Assembly (NCBI GenBank): GCA_945877235.1
Contig: CAMCRF010000007.1
Location: 41,207 to 105,206 of the forward strand
Source: Bordetella parapertussis
GTDB lineage: Bacteria > Pseudomonadota > Gammaproteobacteria > Burkholderiales > Burkholderiaceae_A
Direction of reading: 5' to 3'
DNA: 64,000 nucleotides
Each line of letters opens with the position of its first letter. Position 1 is the first letter of the stretch. The position numbers and the translations under genes were made by a program. This document shows positions 7,676 through 16,524 of this stretch, one piece after another. The notes under the pieces are model-generated. The model was given only the letters and a program-made list of their open reading frames with translations, was not told the DNA's origin and searched no databases.

Positions 7676-9160
7676 ATGAGCATCGAAACTGAAATCTGCC
7701 TGCAGGTGCCCATGTCTATGGCACGACGGCTGACCGCGCTTCCCCTGGTGAAGTCTGCCCAGGCGTCTCGGGAGGTCTTGCGCGCAGTCTACTTCGACAC
7801 ACCACAGGGTCACCTGCAGAAGGCTCGTGCTGGACTGCGGCTGCGCCGCGAGTCCGGGCAATGGGTTCAGACCTTCAAGATCGAACGCGGGCCGTCAGAG
7901 CGACTTGAACTCAATGCGCCGCTCCCAGTGCGTTCTGCGCAACCGCCAGCGCTCGCAATCCATTTGATCGATGCCGGGATTGAGCTGCCCGACCCTCGCG
8001 GAGGTAAGTCGCGTATTGCACTCGCAGATATTGCCTCACGCTTGGAGCCGCTCTTTGAGACGCGCGTGCGCAGAACACTGTGGCGCGTGTCTTACCAGGG
8101 GAGTCAACTGGAGTTGGCGTTTGACCGTGGGGATGTCGTTGCGCCTGATGGCGCAATGGCCGCTGTCCATGAACTTGAGATCGAACTCCTCGAGGGGCAG
8201 CCCGAGAGCCTCTGGCATCTGGCACGCGCGCTGTCCGAGCAGCTTGGTGAGGGGCTCGTACTGGAACCCCGCGCTAAGGCGGCCCGTGGCTATGCGTTGG
8301 CGGGCGGTTGGCGTTGGCCCAATGTGGCCGATGTCATCTCTCAAAAGGCTGATCAGCACCGACTCGACTTGGCATTCAAGCAGGCCCTAAGCGAGACCGT
8401 CGAAGCCTTGAGCTGGCAGATTGCACGCATTCTCGAGACAGAGGAATCCGAAGGGCCACATCAGTTGCGCGTGGCTCTGCGGCGTTTTCGCAGTGTTATG
8501 AAGCTGGTGCGGCCACTGCTTGCAGCCCCAGAGTGGCGAGACCTCGAGCAGGCGAGCAAGGCGCTCGCGAGCCGAGTGGGTGTGTTAAGAGACCGCGATG
8601 TATTGGCCGAAGATGTGCTCGCCCCTCTGGTTCGCCTGGTTCCTCAAGACGAGGACGTACAGCGACTCTCCACATTGTTGGGTCAGGAGCGGCAGCGCGC
8701 GCGAGAGGCCCTTCGCTCCCACTTGCGCTCCGTCGAGGTCCAGCGTTTTGTCTTGGACTTGGCGCTTGCAGCGGGGTGCAGCCTGCCTGGCCTCTCGGCC
8801 ATTCATGCCGCTGATTTTGCAAAGGAACAGCTCAAACGTCTCGCAAAAAGGGCTCGTCGTCGCGAGGCAGCCCTCGATGCTGCACCAGAGCAGGCCAATG
8901 CAGAGGCACGTCATGAGCTGCGACTTGCATACAAGTCGCTTCGATATGCGGCGGGATGGCTCGGCCAGATTGGTGCAGGTGCACAGGCAGAAGCTGCCCG
9001 CAGGCACGCATCGAAGCGGCAGCAGCAGCTCGGCGAGCAGCAGGATGCCTCAATGGCTTTGGGTTTGGTCAGTCAGCTCTTGTCAGAGGAACCTTTATCG
9101 CGCCAAGCGCGTCTCAAAGGAATGCTGGAAGGTTGGCTTCTGGCGAAGGGATTGGTGTAG
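7676..9160 (+). CDS. CYTH and CHAD domain protein (inorganic triphosphatase-like)
   Basis: Two-domain protein related to E. coli YgiF. The N-terminal CYTH domain (about 1-200) forms a triphosphate tunnel enzyme fold, with paired basic stretches such as GLRLRRES and FKIERGPSERLE. The C-terminal CHAD domain (about 220-490) is a helical bundle known to bind polyphosphate, with its conserved histidine-basic motifs HQLRVALRRFRSVMKLVRP and HELRLAYKSLRYAAGWLG. The hallmark CYTH motif ExExK near the N-terminus reads E-T-E-I-C here, so the lysine is replaced by cysteine and triphosphatase activity is uncertain. Length 494 fits YgiF-like proteins. A polyphosphate kinase (PPK2) is encoded at 52122-53060. 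Confidence 0.88.
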   Translation: MSIETEICLQVPMSMARRLTALPLVKSAQASREVLRAVYFDTPQGHLQKARAGLRLRRESGQWVQTFKIERGPSERLELNAPLPVRSAQPPALAIHLIDAGIELPDPRGGKSRIALADIASRLEPLFETRVRRTLWRVSYQGSQLELAFDRGDVVAPDGAMAAVHELEIELLEGQPESLWHLARALSEQLGEGLVLEPRAKAARGYALAGGWRWPNVADVISQKADQHRLDLAFKQALSETVEALSWQIARILETEESEGPHQLRVALRRFRSVMKLVRPLLAAPEWRDLEQASKALASRVGVLRDRDVLAEDVLAPLVRLVPQDEDVQRLSTLLGQERQRAREALRSHLRSVEVQRFVLDLALAAGCSLPGLSAIHAADFAKEQLKRLAKRARRREAALDAAPEQANAEARHELRLAYKSLRYAAGWLGQIGAGAQAEAARRHASKRQQQLGEQQDASMALGLVSQLLSEEPLSRQARLKGMLEGWLLAKGLV

Positions 9161-9198
9161 TGTCTATAAAGATGAGGAATCCAAAGGCGAACCTACAC

Positions 9199-9549
9199 AT
9201 GAATGCATGGCTCAACCTGCGTGAGCTGCTCGACGCTGTTGCGCGAGAAAGCGAACTCAAGCACCTCGACGACCGCAGCCAGCGCCTGCTCGAATGGGTT
9301 GTGGTGCACCACAACCCCAAGCAGCACACCTTCGTGCAGACCATCATCAATGAGTCAGGTGTGGCCTCACCCGCCACACTCCATAAGTGCATGAGCCTGC
9401 TCGAGCGCGAGGGATTTCTGCACTTCGAGGTAGACCCCATTGACTCTCGTCGCCGTATCGTTACCCCGACCGAAAAATCCAAACGGTTGTTTGACAAGCT
9501 CGGGCGTCAGGTGAACGACTGGGCTGGACGTATGCAGGCAAAGGCCTAG
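9199..9549 (+). CDS. MarR-like winged-helix transcriptional regulator
   Basis: Small predicted DNA-binding protein. A winged helix-turn-helix is visible: a QTIINESGVASPATLHKCM recognition region followed by a wing with SRRRIVTPTEKS. The ATG at 9199 gives 116 residues and has AAAGGCG upstream; an alternative ATG at 9172 adds nine residues. MarR family membership is by pattern; the ligand and targets are unknown. It follows the CYTH-CHAD gene by 38 bases and precedes a membrane-protein gene by 13, so it may regulate that small cluster. Confidence 0.75.
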   Translation: MNAWLNLRELLDAVARESELKHLDDRSQRLLEWVVVHHNPKQHTFVQTIINESGVASPATLHKCMSLLEREGFLHFEVDPIDSRRRIVTPTEKSKRLFDKLGRQVNDWAGRMQAKA

Positions 9550-9562
9550 ACCGAGCCTCTCT

Positions 9563-10129
9563 ATGCTCAAGAGCCTGTGGCCGGAGCGACCCAGTGCCTG
9601 GGTCCTTGGGTTTGCGGCTACGTATTGGGTTGTTTGGCAGCTCATGCTCGCAACGCCCGAGGCGCTCATTCCGTGGGAAGGGCGCATTCACCTCGTCTAT
9701 CTCCCTGCGTTTGTTCGGGCGCTAGCAGTGATCGTGGCGGGCCTCGCCGGCGTGGTGGGTATTTTTGTTGGCAGCGTTCTGGTCGCCTTGACGACCCTAG
9801 GCGACACCTTCGACATGGCGGTCTCTCAAGGGCTTGCAAGCGCTCTTGCGCCACTGATGGCGTATCTGCTCGTCTGGAAGCTGTTGGGCAGGCGCCCCAC
9901 TCCGAGCGTCCATTGCCTGCTGCTGGTCGGGGTCTTTGCCTCTGTCTTCAACGCGCTCAATCACGCCGTGAGCTGGTCAGCCTTTGCGGAGTTCAGTGAC
10001 ATGACCCTCTCTTCTGTGGCGCTCATGATGCTGGGCGACGTGCTGGGTGTTGTCGTGGGCTTTGCGCTGTTTCGCCTCTTGGCGGGCTCTCTAGCTCGTC
10101 TCTTCCAGAATACGAAGCCGTCCATCTGA
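9563..10129 (+). CDS. Integral membrane protein, MASE1-like
   Basis: 188-residue protein with five or six hydrophobic helices and no soluble domain. The segment EGRIHLVYLPAFVRALAVIVAG followed by glycine-rich helices resembles MASE1-type sensor membrane modules, but no output domain follows. The function is not recognised. It lies 13 bases after the MarR-like gene and its 3' end overlaps the convergent NTF2-like gene by 39 bases. Confidence 0.65.
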   Translation: MLKSLWPERPSAWVLGFAATYWVVWQLMLATPEALIPWEGRIHLVYLPAFVRALAVIVAGLAGVVGIFVGSVLVALTTLGDTFDMAVSQGLASALAPLMAYLLVWKLLGRRPTPSVHCLLLVGVFASVFNALNHAVSWSAFAEFSDMTLSSVALMMLGDVLGVVVGFALFRLLAGSLARLFQNTKPSI

Positions 10130-10726
10130 ACCCGCCTGCCAGATTTGCCGTTTCAGGGTCTGGTTCTCGAAGGTGTCCGAACGGTAGGTCTGTACGAAAC
10201 GGGCCTCGGTGGCGCCATTGTCGAGCGGTGTGAGCTTGAGCTGCGCAATCTTGATTTCAATAAACGTTGCACGGCCCATGACCCGCTGCTTCTGCCTCGC
10301 GAATGCCACACGGTTCTCAAAGTTGGGGTCGTAGAAGGCCAGATAGGCCTCAATGTCTCGGCTCCTCCAGGCCTGTGCCCATGCGTTGATGGCGACACGC
10401 ACACGCTCTGTGGGCAAAGGCGCACGCGGCGCAGGAGTAGGCGCAACCTCAAGCACTGGCCCCGAGGCAACACTGGGTGTGGGATTGGGTGCGGGTGCAG
10501 ATGCCGCGGGGAGGGTGGCCACCACCTGATCTGCAGGGGTGCCAGCTCTGGGCGTCCAGAGCGGAGGGGTCGGCTCAACGACGGGGGGCGAGGGATCCGG
10601 CCGAAGGGTGTTGAGCTCGTTATTGCTCATCTGAAAGAGCACGAGCAATATGCCCCCGATAGAGGCCACCACCAAGAACCAGCCCGGGGCCCGGCGCTGG
10701 TTGGCGTTCTGCACAGAGCTGTCCAT
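10091..10726 (-). CDS. Membrane-anchored NTF2-like (Csd6 C-terminal type) protein
   Basis: 211 residues: a short cytoplasmic N-terminus, one transmembrane segment (about 16-32), a long Pro/Ala/Thr-rich linker (about 40-110) and a C-terminal NTF2/SnoaL-like domain (about 115-211) containing AWAQAWRSRDIEAYLAFYDP. The same domain type ends the protein encoded two genes upstream, and in Helicobacter Csd6 it is fused to an L,D-transpeptidase fold. The ATG at 10726 is used because it begins 10 bases after the L,D-transpeptidase stop; the upstream open frame runs through that gene. A periplasmic accessory role for the neighbouring L,D-transpeptidase is inferred from context only. Confidence 0.72.
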   Translation of the reverse strand: MDSSVQNANQRRAPGWFLVVASIGGILLVLFQMSNNELNTLRPDPSPPVVEPTPPLWTPRAGTPADQVVATLPAASAPAPNPTPSVASGPVLEVAPTPAPRAPLPTERVRVAINAWAQAWRSRDIEAYLAFYDPNFENRVAFARQKQRVMGRATFIEIKIAQLKLTPLDNGATEARFVQTYRSDTFENQTLKRQIWQAGSDGRLRILEETS

Positions 10727-10736
10727 GGAGCGTGCG

Positions 10737-11789
10737 TTAGAGCCGTTCACGCAATACGGATTGCAGCTGTCCGTCGCGCTGGCGCCAGAACTGGCGCACC
10801 AGTCGGTCACGGCTCGAGTGCACAGACACCAAGGGGCGATCTGGAGCCACATCGAAGAGTGCCGCCGCGGGCTCTCTGGTGCTGGCAAGCTTCTGAATGA
10901 GCGGCTTGGAATGGCTTGCCCATTCCTCAGGAGAGGCCCACTGCACCTTCGGTGCAATGACGATTAGGGTCTTGCCAAACTGAATGTACTTTCTGAGCCT
11001 CAACATGTCGTCATTAGAGATGGCCAGGCAGCCATCGGAGGCCTTGGGGGGGCGAACGTGCACCTCATCAGGCACACCATGAATCCAAATGCCACTGCCT
11101 GTGCGACCTGCCTTGCGGTCTTCAGGGTTTGGGTAGTCGAGGGTGTAGGCCTTGTGCCCCAGAAAGCCATCGGCCCGGGGGTTCTCGATTTCCTTGAGCA
11201 CGCGATAGACCCCGATGGGTGTTTTGCGGTCTCCTTCCCTGCGCTTGGGGGCGCCTTCGAGCCCAAGTGTGGTGTAAAACTGCTCGACCAGCACGGGCCC
11301 GTTCGCTGCATTTTTAAAGATGTAAATGCGAGACACGGAGAGATCTGCCAACAGGGTGTAAGGCGGCATGCGCTGGTCTGCAGAGAGCTTCAAGATGTTC
11401 TTGGGTAGCCAGCCTGGGGGCGGTGTGTAAAGCCGCGCGCGGGCCTCCTCAATAAAGTCTTGATCGGGCTTGCCGATGCGTGGCGCACTTCCGGCCAGGG
11501 TGAGCACAGACTGTGCACGCAACCAGTGCGCGAGCCTCGAGCGTGGTTCGATTGCAGCCGCTTCCAAGGCTTTGTCAGCCGCCTCATGGGGCCGCGCTTC
11601 GAGACCGTTCTGAAGGGCCTCGTGCAGGATGGGGTCGGGTCGGTCGCGATGGGGCGTGTTCGCCCAGATGGCCTGCGGGTAGGCGCCGAGCAGCACCGTC
11701 AGGCAAAAGAGAGACCCGAGCAGGCAGCGCGCCGTTCGGCGCTGCACAGAGCAGCTCACGCTCAGTTGCTCTCGGATTGAATCCGCCAT
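10737..11789 (-). CDS. L,D-transpeptidase (YkuD family)
   Basis: Periplasmic enzyme of the YkuD fold, expected to form 3-3 peptidoglycan cross-links, attach lipoproteins or trim tetrapeptides. The catalytic signature is split as expected: IHGVP and then SDGCLAIS, with the catalytic cysteine in the SxGC motif. The start is the ATG at 11789, which has GAGGGG five bases upstream; a longer version would need a TTG start at 11810. An N-terminal hydrophobic signal (LLGSLFCLTVLLGAYPQAIWA) follows a basic stretch. Length is about 350. It sits between two genes encoding NTF2-like domains and overlaps the upstream one by 28 bases, which suggests a functional unit. Csd6-like carboxypeptidase activity is an alternative. 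Confidence 0.9.
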   Translation of the reverse strand: MADSIREQLSVSCSVQRRTARCLLGSLFCLTVLLGAYPQAIWANTPHRDRPDPILHEALQNGLEARPHEAADKALEAAAIEPRSRLAHWLRAQSVLTLAGSAPRIGKPDQDFIEEARARLYTPPPGWLPKNILKLSADQRMPPYTLLADLSVSRIYIFKNAANGPVLVEQFYTTLGLEGAPKRREGDRKTPIGVYRVLKEIENPRADGFLGHKAYTLDYPNPEDRKAGRTGSGIWIHGVPDEVHVRPPKASDGCLAISNDDMLRLRKYIQFGKTLIVIAPKVQWASPEEWASHSKPLIQKLASTREPAAALFDVAPDRPLVSVHSSRDRLVRQFWRQRDGQLQSVLRERL

Positions 11790-12730
11790 TCTTGCCCCTC
11801 TAGCACCCAAGTCTGCGATTTCCGGGAACTGAGCTTGAGGCTTCCGGCTTCATATCGCTGGAGAAACCGCACAGTGGCCTTTTCGGGGCCCTGAAGCTCT
11901 ACCCTAACCTGTGAAACTTCTACAAGAATGCGCGGCTTGTTGACGATACGTGGCTTTCTGAAAGCAAGCCAGGCAGACCGTGAGGGATGGGTGCTGGTCT
12001 TGAATGCCTCGGCATAAAAATCGGCGTAAGCCTCGAAGTTCATGGACGACCAGCTCTTTGCCCAGGCCTCCAAGCGTTGCTCGACCACAGCCTTGGTTGA
12101 GGCAGGCTTCGCATTGGGCGCAGGTTTTGCGACTGCGACTGCCTCGGGGGGTCGCGCGGTCTCGCGCGCGGTTTCACGTGCAGCCTCGATGGCCTTGAGC
12201 TTGGCCTCCAGCGCAGCCTGACGGACCCGCTCATCTTCGCGGGCCTTTGCGACCTGAACTGCCCTCTTGACGCGATCGGTGCTGAGGTCTTGGGCAGAGA
12301 GCGCGAGTTTGCTGCTGGCCGGTGCGGGCTTTCCCATGGCTTTTGCGTAGGATTCAGCGAACTGGCTGGCAGCAATGCTGCGAAGGCTCTGAAAACCCTT
12401 CGAGGCTTCGGGGTGCGCCAGTAGTGCGTTTTCAAGGACCTGCCGGGCTCTGTCGACCTGACCGACACCCGTCAGAACGACCGCAAGCTGGTTTGCGATC
12501 TCGAGGTTGGCTGGGCTCTGCGCCAATGCTTGGCTGAGCTGCTCGATGGCTTGTGCCGACTGACCGTCTTCGATCAGGCGCAACACCTCAGAGGTTTGAA
12601 CGGGAGACGTGGTGGCCGCACTGGCCCACACACCAGAGCAGCTCCCCGCCGTAAGCACACCGGCCGCAATACTCAGCAGAAGACGCGAGAACGGTTGTTT
12701 CATAAATGCTCGGGCGATGGTATCACTCAT
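11762..12730 (-). CDS. Secreted TPR protein with C-terminal NTF2-like domain
   Basis: Order of parts: signal peptide (hydrophobic LLLSIAAGVLTAG), a TPR-like region with paired repeats (about 45-115, QAIEQLSQALAQSPANLEIA), an Arg/Lys/Ala/Glu-rich coiled coil (about 150-195) and an NTF2-like domain (about 205-320) with RLEAWAKSWSSMNFEAYADFY. The start at 12730 overlaps the stop of the YeeE-like gene as ATGA, arguing for translational coupling; a second ATG at 12703 sits directly before the signal peptide and is also credible. The terminal domain is the same type as in the protein at 10091-10726. Function unknown; a periplasmic scaffold for the L,D-transpeptidase is inferred. Confidence 0.72.
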   Translation of the reverse strand: MSDTIARAFMKQPFSRLLLSIAAGVLTAGSCSGVWASAATTSPVQTSEVLRLIEDGQSAQAIEQLSQALAQSPANLEIANQLAVVLTGVGQVDRARQVLENALLAHPEASKGFQSLRSIAASQFAESYAKAMGKPAPASSKLALSAQDLSTDRVKRAVQVAKAREDERVRQAALEAKLKAIEAARETARETARPPEAVAVAKPAPNAKPASTKAVVEQRLEAWAKSWSSMNFEAYADFYAEAFKTSTHPSRSAWLAFRKPRIVNKPRILVEVSQVRVELQGPEKATVRFLQRYEAGSLKLSSRKSQTWVLEGQEWRIQSESN

Positions 12731-13836
12731 TGATCGTCGCGCGAGAGCCAGCGCAGGCCCAGCAAGGCGCCAGCCCCAATCGCGAGGATCGAAATCAAAG
12801 AGCCCAGCGCGAGCATTGAGAGCCCACTCAGGCCATGCCCGAAGGTACACCCCATGGCCGTCACGCCGCCCACACCCATGAGTGCTGCACCGATCAGGTG
12901 CCGCCTGAGGTCTTGTGCACCCTGGAAGCCTTCGAGCTTGAACTTACCCCGAGCGAGCGCGCTGGCGGCAGCACCGATGGGTAGCCCGATGACCGTCCCA
13001 ATGGCGAAGGTAATGGCCTGGGAGCGATCGCTGGTGTAGAGCAAATACTCGAGGCTAAACGCAAGTGGGCCAACGAAAGTGAGGCTCTCAGGGCTTTTGC
13101 TGTTTGTGGAGAGAAAGGCTGCTTGAAGTGTCTCTGGGTGCTCGGGAACATAGCCGAACCACCCGGTCAGCGCCCATCCGAGCGCTACCAACAGCCCGAT
13201 GCCAATGCCCCCAATCCAGTGAGACCTTCGCTGAAGAATCTCTCCTCGCCACAGTGCGATCAGGAGCAAGCCCACCGTAATCGCGGCGGTGAGCGCCATG
13301 CGCAACCCAGCGCTCGGATCGTCCTCGAGGCTTAAGAGATGGGGCAGGTCTTGCGGGCTTGGGAGCAGGATTGCCGCTTGATCGACCGTATTGGACCGCA
13401 GCAATGCGGTGGCCCCTCGAATGGACATGAGGGCGGCCAGACCCATCACCAGAAAGACCACCACAGCCTTGAGGCTGCCTTCCCCAATCTTGATGAGCAT
13501 GCGACTGCCGCAGCCCGAGGCCAGGGTCATACCAAAGCCAAAGAGCAAACCACCAACAATATGGGAGGCAATGAGCAATCGGCTGCTGGTGTAGAAGCTG
13601 GCTTGGTCATTGAGCAAGCCAGCCAAGACAAGGCTCTGGGTCAGGAAAATAGCGACTGCCACGGCGAGAACCCACATGCGAAGCCGCACGAAGTTACCCA
13701 TGGTGTGGGCATCGGCAATAGCCCCGAGGGTGCAGAAACGGGTCGCTTGAGAGAGTGCGCCGACTGCCACCCCAATGATGACGCCGCCCCAGACCACCCA
13801 CTGCGCGAGGCGCTGGGCTTCCTCGATTTCCATCAT
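12727..13836 (-). CDS. YeeE/YedE family (thiosulfate/sulfur) transporter
   Basis: 369-residue membrane protein with nine or more helices and the two family repeats, each marked by a conserved cysteine: SGCGSRMLIKIGEGS and MGCTFGHGLSGLS. The structurally characterised relative TsuA passes thiosulfate by relay between such cysteines. No sulfurtransferase (TusA-like, TsuB) gene is adjacent, and its place between cpoB and the TPR-NTF2 gene, with ATGA overlaps on both sides, is unusual for the family. Substrate is therefore inferred from family only. Confidence 0.85.
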   Translation of the reverse strand: MMEIEEAQRLAQWVVWGGVIIGVAVGALSQATRFCTLGAIADAHTMGNFVRLRMWVLAVAVAIFLTQSLVLAGLLNDQASFYTSSRLLIASHIVGGLLFGFGMTLASGCGSRMLIKIGEGSLKAVVVFLVMGLAALMSIRGATALLRSNTVDQAAILLPSPQDLPHLLSLEDDPSAGLRMALTAAITVGLLLIALWRGEILQRRSHWIGGIGIGLLVALGWALTGWFGYVPEHPETLQAAFLSTNSKSPESLTFVGPLAFSLEYLLYTSDRSQAITFAIGTVIGLPIGAAASALARGKFKLEGFQGAQDLRRHLIGAALMGVGGVTAMGCTFGHGLSGLSMLALGSLISILAIGAGALLGLRWLSRDDQ

Positions 13837-14660
13837 TTCTTGTTGCTCGAGAGGGCTCGGAGTCGCTTCGATGCAAGGCTGGCTTGCTCTGTGTTGGGAA
13901 AGCGCTTGCGCAGGTCGGTTAGGGTTTTGCGGGCAGCAGCCACCTTTTTGCTCTCGGCTTGACTTGCGGCCAGTGTGAGCATGGCATCGGGCAGGCGTGT
14001 GTGCGTCGGGAATTCGTTGACCAATTCCTCGAGTGCATCCATGGCTGGCGCATACTGTTGAAGGGCATAACGTGTATTGCCAATGGCGTTGAGCACCCAG
14101 GGCATAAGCCGAGACCCAGGGTACTGACGCCGAAACTGATCGAAGGCGCGAGAGGCACCAGCAAGGTCGCTCCCACGCAGCAGTGACTCTGCCGTCTCAA
14201 AGGCGGTCTTCTCTGCTGGGCTCACGAGAAGGTCTACCTCATCGACCTTGATGAGCTGGGGCTCAAGCAGTGCGAGGCGCGCGTCTAAGGTTTTGATCTG
14301 GGACTCAAGTGACAGGAAAAGGTCTTTCTGCTGACTCTTCGCTTGATTGCCCGTTTGGCTCGCGCGCTCCACGGCGCCACGCACCTCTGCAAGCTCTGCG
14401 CGCAATTGTTCCAGCTGACGCACGAGTTCGAGTTGACCGTTGGCACTGGCCTCGATCTGACGTCGAAGCGCCTGCTCGGTTTGAAGATGGTTTGCCTCGA
14501 GTTCCGCAATCTTGGCACGCACCTCGGTCCGCAGCGCGATGATGGCTTTGCGGGCTTCGTCATCGGAGAAGAGCTGCGCCTGCGCGGGCAGGCCCACCAT
14601 GAGCAGCGTGAGCAGAATGGCTTTAGCGCAGGATGAGGTCGGCACGTCGATTCTCTGCAT
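13833..14660 (-). CDS. cpoB: Cell division coordinator CpoB (YbgF)
   Basis: Periplasmic Tol-associated protein that coordinates outer-membrane constriction with peptidoglycan synthesis. The start at 14660 has AGGA eight bases upstream and gives a signal peptide (LLTLLMVGLPAQAQ) followed by the trimerising coiled coil (about 40-130, rich in Gln/Glu/Leu/Arg) and a C-terminal TPR domain (about 150-275; AFDQFRRQYPGSRLMPWVL and further repeats). The gene overlaps the end of pal by 38 bases and overlaps the YeeE-like gene as ATGA. It closes the canonical tolQRAB-pal-cpoB set. Confidence 0.92.
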   Translation of the reverse strand: MQRIDVPTSSCAKAILLTLLMVGLPAQAQLFSDDEARKAIIALRTEVRAKIAELEANHLQTEQALRRQIEASANGQLELVRQLEQLRAELAEVRGAVERASQTGNQAKSQQKDLFLSLESQIKTLDARLALLEPQLIKVDEVDLLVSPAEKTAFETAESLLRGSDLAGASRAFDQFRRQYPGSRLMPWVLNAIGNTRYALQQYAPAMDALEELVNEFPTHTRLPDAMLTLAASQAESKKVAAARKTLTDLRKRFPNTEQASLASKRLRALSSNKK

Positions 14661-15204
14661 GATCGGATTCCTGGCTGCCCCGTTTGCGCGGTTTTTCCTC
14701 ACCATTGCTTGTGGCTTCAATTCTTCCCTCGTCCACGCCGAGGATCACCAGCGCTCGCTTCACTGTTTCTGCTCGGCGCTGTCCAAGGGCAATGTTGTAT
14801 TCCGACGTGCCGCGATCATCGGTGTTGCCCTCGATGGTGAGCTGCAAGTCATTGGGTGCCTTCATCAGTGCGGCAGCCCCCTCAACAATGGGCTGATCGG
14901 CCCGTCGCACCACAGACTGATCGAACTCGAAATACACACTGGCACGGCCATCTGCAGCAAATCCGGCAGCCAATAGCTCGGATGCAGTCACGGCGCTCAG
15001 ACCGCGGGCACCCCTGGGCAGCGGAATCGCGCTGGATGGCTGTTGGCCATCTGCATCTTTTGCGGCCTGCGCTGCAGGGGGCTGTCCAGCAGACACGATG
15101 GGTGCAGGCCCCTTGGGTGCATTCTCATCGAGGCTCACACTGGAACAGGCGGTCAGGCCCAGGGCGAGCCCCGCAGCCATTCCAAGATGAATGTGCAGTT
15201 TCAT
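14623..15204 (-). CDS. pal: Peptidoglycan-associated lipoprotein Pal
   Basis: Outer-membrane lipoprotein of the Tol-Pal complex that binds peptidoglycan through its OmpA-like C-terminal domain. The signal peptide ends in lipobox LTAC, so the acylated cysteine is about residue 20. After a Pro/Ala-rich linker the OmpA domain begins near YFEFDQSVV; the peptidoglycan-binding motif NTDDRGTSEYNIALGQRRA and the closing NRRADLIL are intact. The ATG at 15204 has GGGGGAGA upstream and overlaps the tolB stop as ATGA. Length 193 is slightly above the family norm because of the linker. Confidence 0.96.
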   Translation of the reverse strand: MKLHIHLGMAAGLALGLTACSSVSLDENAPKGPAPIVSAGQPPAAQAAKDADGQQPSSAIPLPRGARGLSAVTASELLAAGFAADGRASVYFEFDQSVVRRADQPIVEGAAALMKAPNDLQLTIEGNTDDRGTSEYNIALGQRRAETVKRALVILGVDEGRIEATSNGEEKPRKRGSQESDHAENRRADLILR

Positions 15205-16502
15205 TGTGGCAATCTCCCCCAAGCAGGACTCCTGATTCCACCGGTATCGAGACTGATCCGGGTGCGTACCTTTCCGTCAACAGAGGCAGCAGAGAGGGAG
15301 TCGCGACCGTTGATGCGGCTCGAGAAGATGACCCACTTTGAGCTGGGAGAGAAGCTTGGCGAATCGTCTTTGGGGCCAGCGCTTACGAGCCACTCCGTGC
15401 CATCGACGAGGCTGCGCATGGCGACAACGAAATTGCCTTCACGGCGCGCAATGTATGCGAGGTGTTTGCCGTCGGGACTCACAACGGGTCGTGCGTTAAA
15501 CCCGCCCTCGAATGTGACGCGCTGTGGGGGCTCGGTGCCACTGATGCCCACGCGATAGACCTGAGGACTGCCGCCTCGGTCGGAGGTGAAGTAAACATGC
15601 TGCCCATCCGCAGAAAAGCTCGGCTCGGTGTTGATGGAACTGCCGCGCGTCAGACGCTTGAGATCAGAGCCGTCGGGGTTGGCGAGGTAGACCTGAGAGC
15701 TGCCATCGCGTGTGAGCACCACCGCCAAACGCTTTCCGTCGGGTGACCAGGCCGGTGAGCTGTTGCTGCCGCGGTGATTGGCCACGACGGATCTCCGCCC
15801 TGTGGCGAGCTCATGCACATAGACCACGGGCTTGCCCGTTTCAAATGAGACGTAGGCCAGGCGCGTGCCGTCGGGGGACCAGGTGAGCGAGATGATGGGC
15901 TCTGCCGACTTCAATGCGGGCTGAGCGTTTTCGCCGTCGGAGTCGGAAATGAGCAAGACCTGCTGCCCGCCCTCGCGGCGAACATAGGCCAGACGCGTGG
16001 CAAAAAAGCCTGGCTCACCGGTGAGCTTTTCGTAAATGAAGTCTGCCACTCGGTGTGCTGTGCGGCGTGCATCCAGGCTTGACGCTGCGCTGGCCAAAAC
16101 CAATCCTCCGAGGTCCTGTGACGTTTTGGTGTCGAGCAGGCGAAAGCGCAGCTCCACACGTCCATCGGGCAGCGGCACCAAACTAGATGCGACGACGGCA
16201 TGCGCGCCGCGCGCCTTCCACTGGGTGAACAACTCAGGCGATTGCGCAACCGCCTCGGGAAGGGCGGGCAGCCCTGCTGTAGGCATGAACCCAAAGGCCC
16301 CCGTGCGCCTGAGGTTAGCCCCCACCACCTCTTGAACGGTGTCGGCGAAGAGCCGGAGTTTCTCGTCCGCCACGGGAACAGGCATTGCAACGGGAATGAG
16401 GCGATCCCCTCGGGTGGTGATGTCGATCTTCAGGCCGCTGGACGTCTGGGCCAGCGCACCCCAAGACAGCAGAGCCAGCAGGAGCGTGAGCAGGATTCTC
16501 AT
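15201..16502 (-). CDS. tolB: Tol-Pal system beta-propeller protein TolB
   Basis: Periplasmic protein that binds Pal and is displaced by TolA-driven energy. It has a clear signal peptide ([16 protein letters not shown]), an N-terminal D1 domain (about 25-160) and a six-bladed propeller with repeated SPDGTRLAYVS-like strands (about 200-420). Length 433 is normal. It follows tolA by 22 bases, the largest gap in the nineteen-gene run, which might allow a minor internal promoter; none was clear to me. Confidence 0.97.
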   Translation of the reverse strand: MRILLTLLLALLSWGALAQTSSGLKIDITTRGDRLIPVAMPVPVADEKLRLFADTVQEVVGANLRRTGAFGFMPTAGLPALPEAVAQSPELFTQWKARGAHAVVASSLVPLPDGRVELRFRLLDTKTSQDLGGLVLASAASSLDARRTAHRVADFIYEKLTGEPGFFATRLAYVRREGGQQVLLISDSDGENAQPALKSAEPIISLTWSPDGTRLAYVSFETGKPVVYVHELATGRRSVVANHRGSNSSPAWSPDGKRLAVVLTRDGSSQVYLANPDGSDLKRLTRGSSINTEPSFSADGQHVYFTSDRGGSPQVYRVGISGTEPPQRVTFEGGFNARPVVSPDGKHLAYIARREGNFVVAMRSLVDGTEWLVSAGPKDDSPSFSPSSKWVIFSSRINGRDSLSAASVDGKVRTRISLDTGGIRSPAWGRLPQ

Positions 16503-16524
16503 GAGCCACAGTATAGTCTTTGCG

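Noticed and set aside
13339..13962. 207-codon plus-strand frame opposite the YeeE-like gene
   Set aside because: Low-complexity Gln/His/Glu-rich translation typical of an antisense frame.
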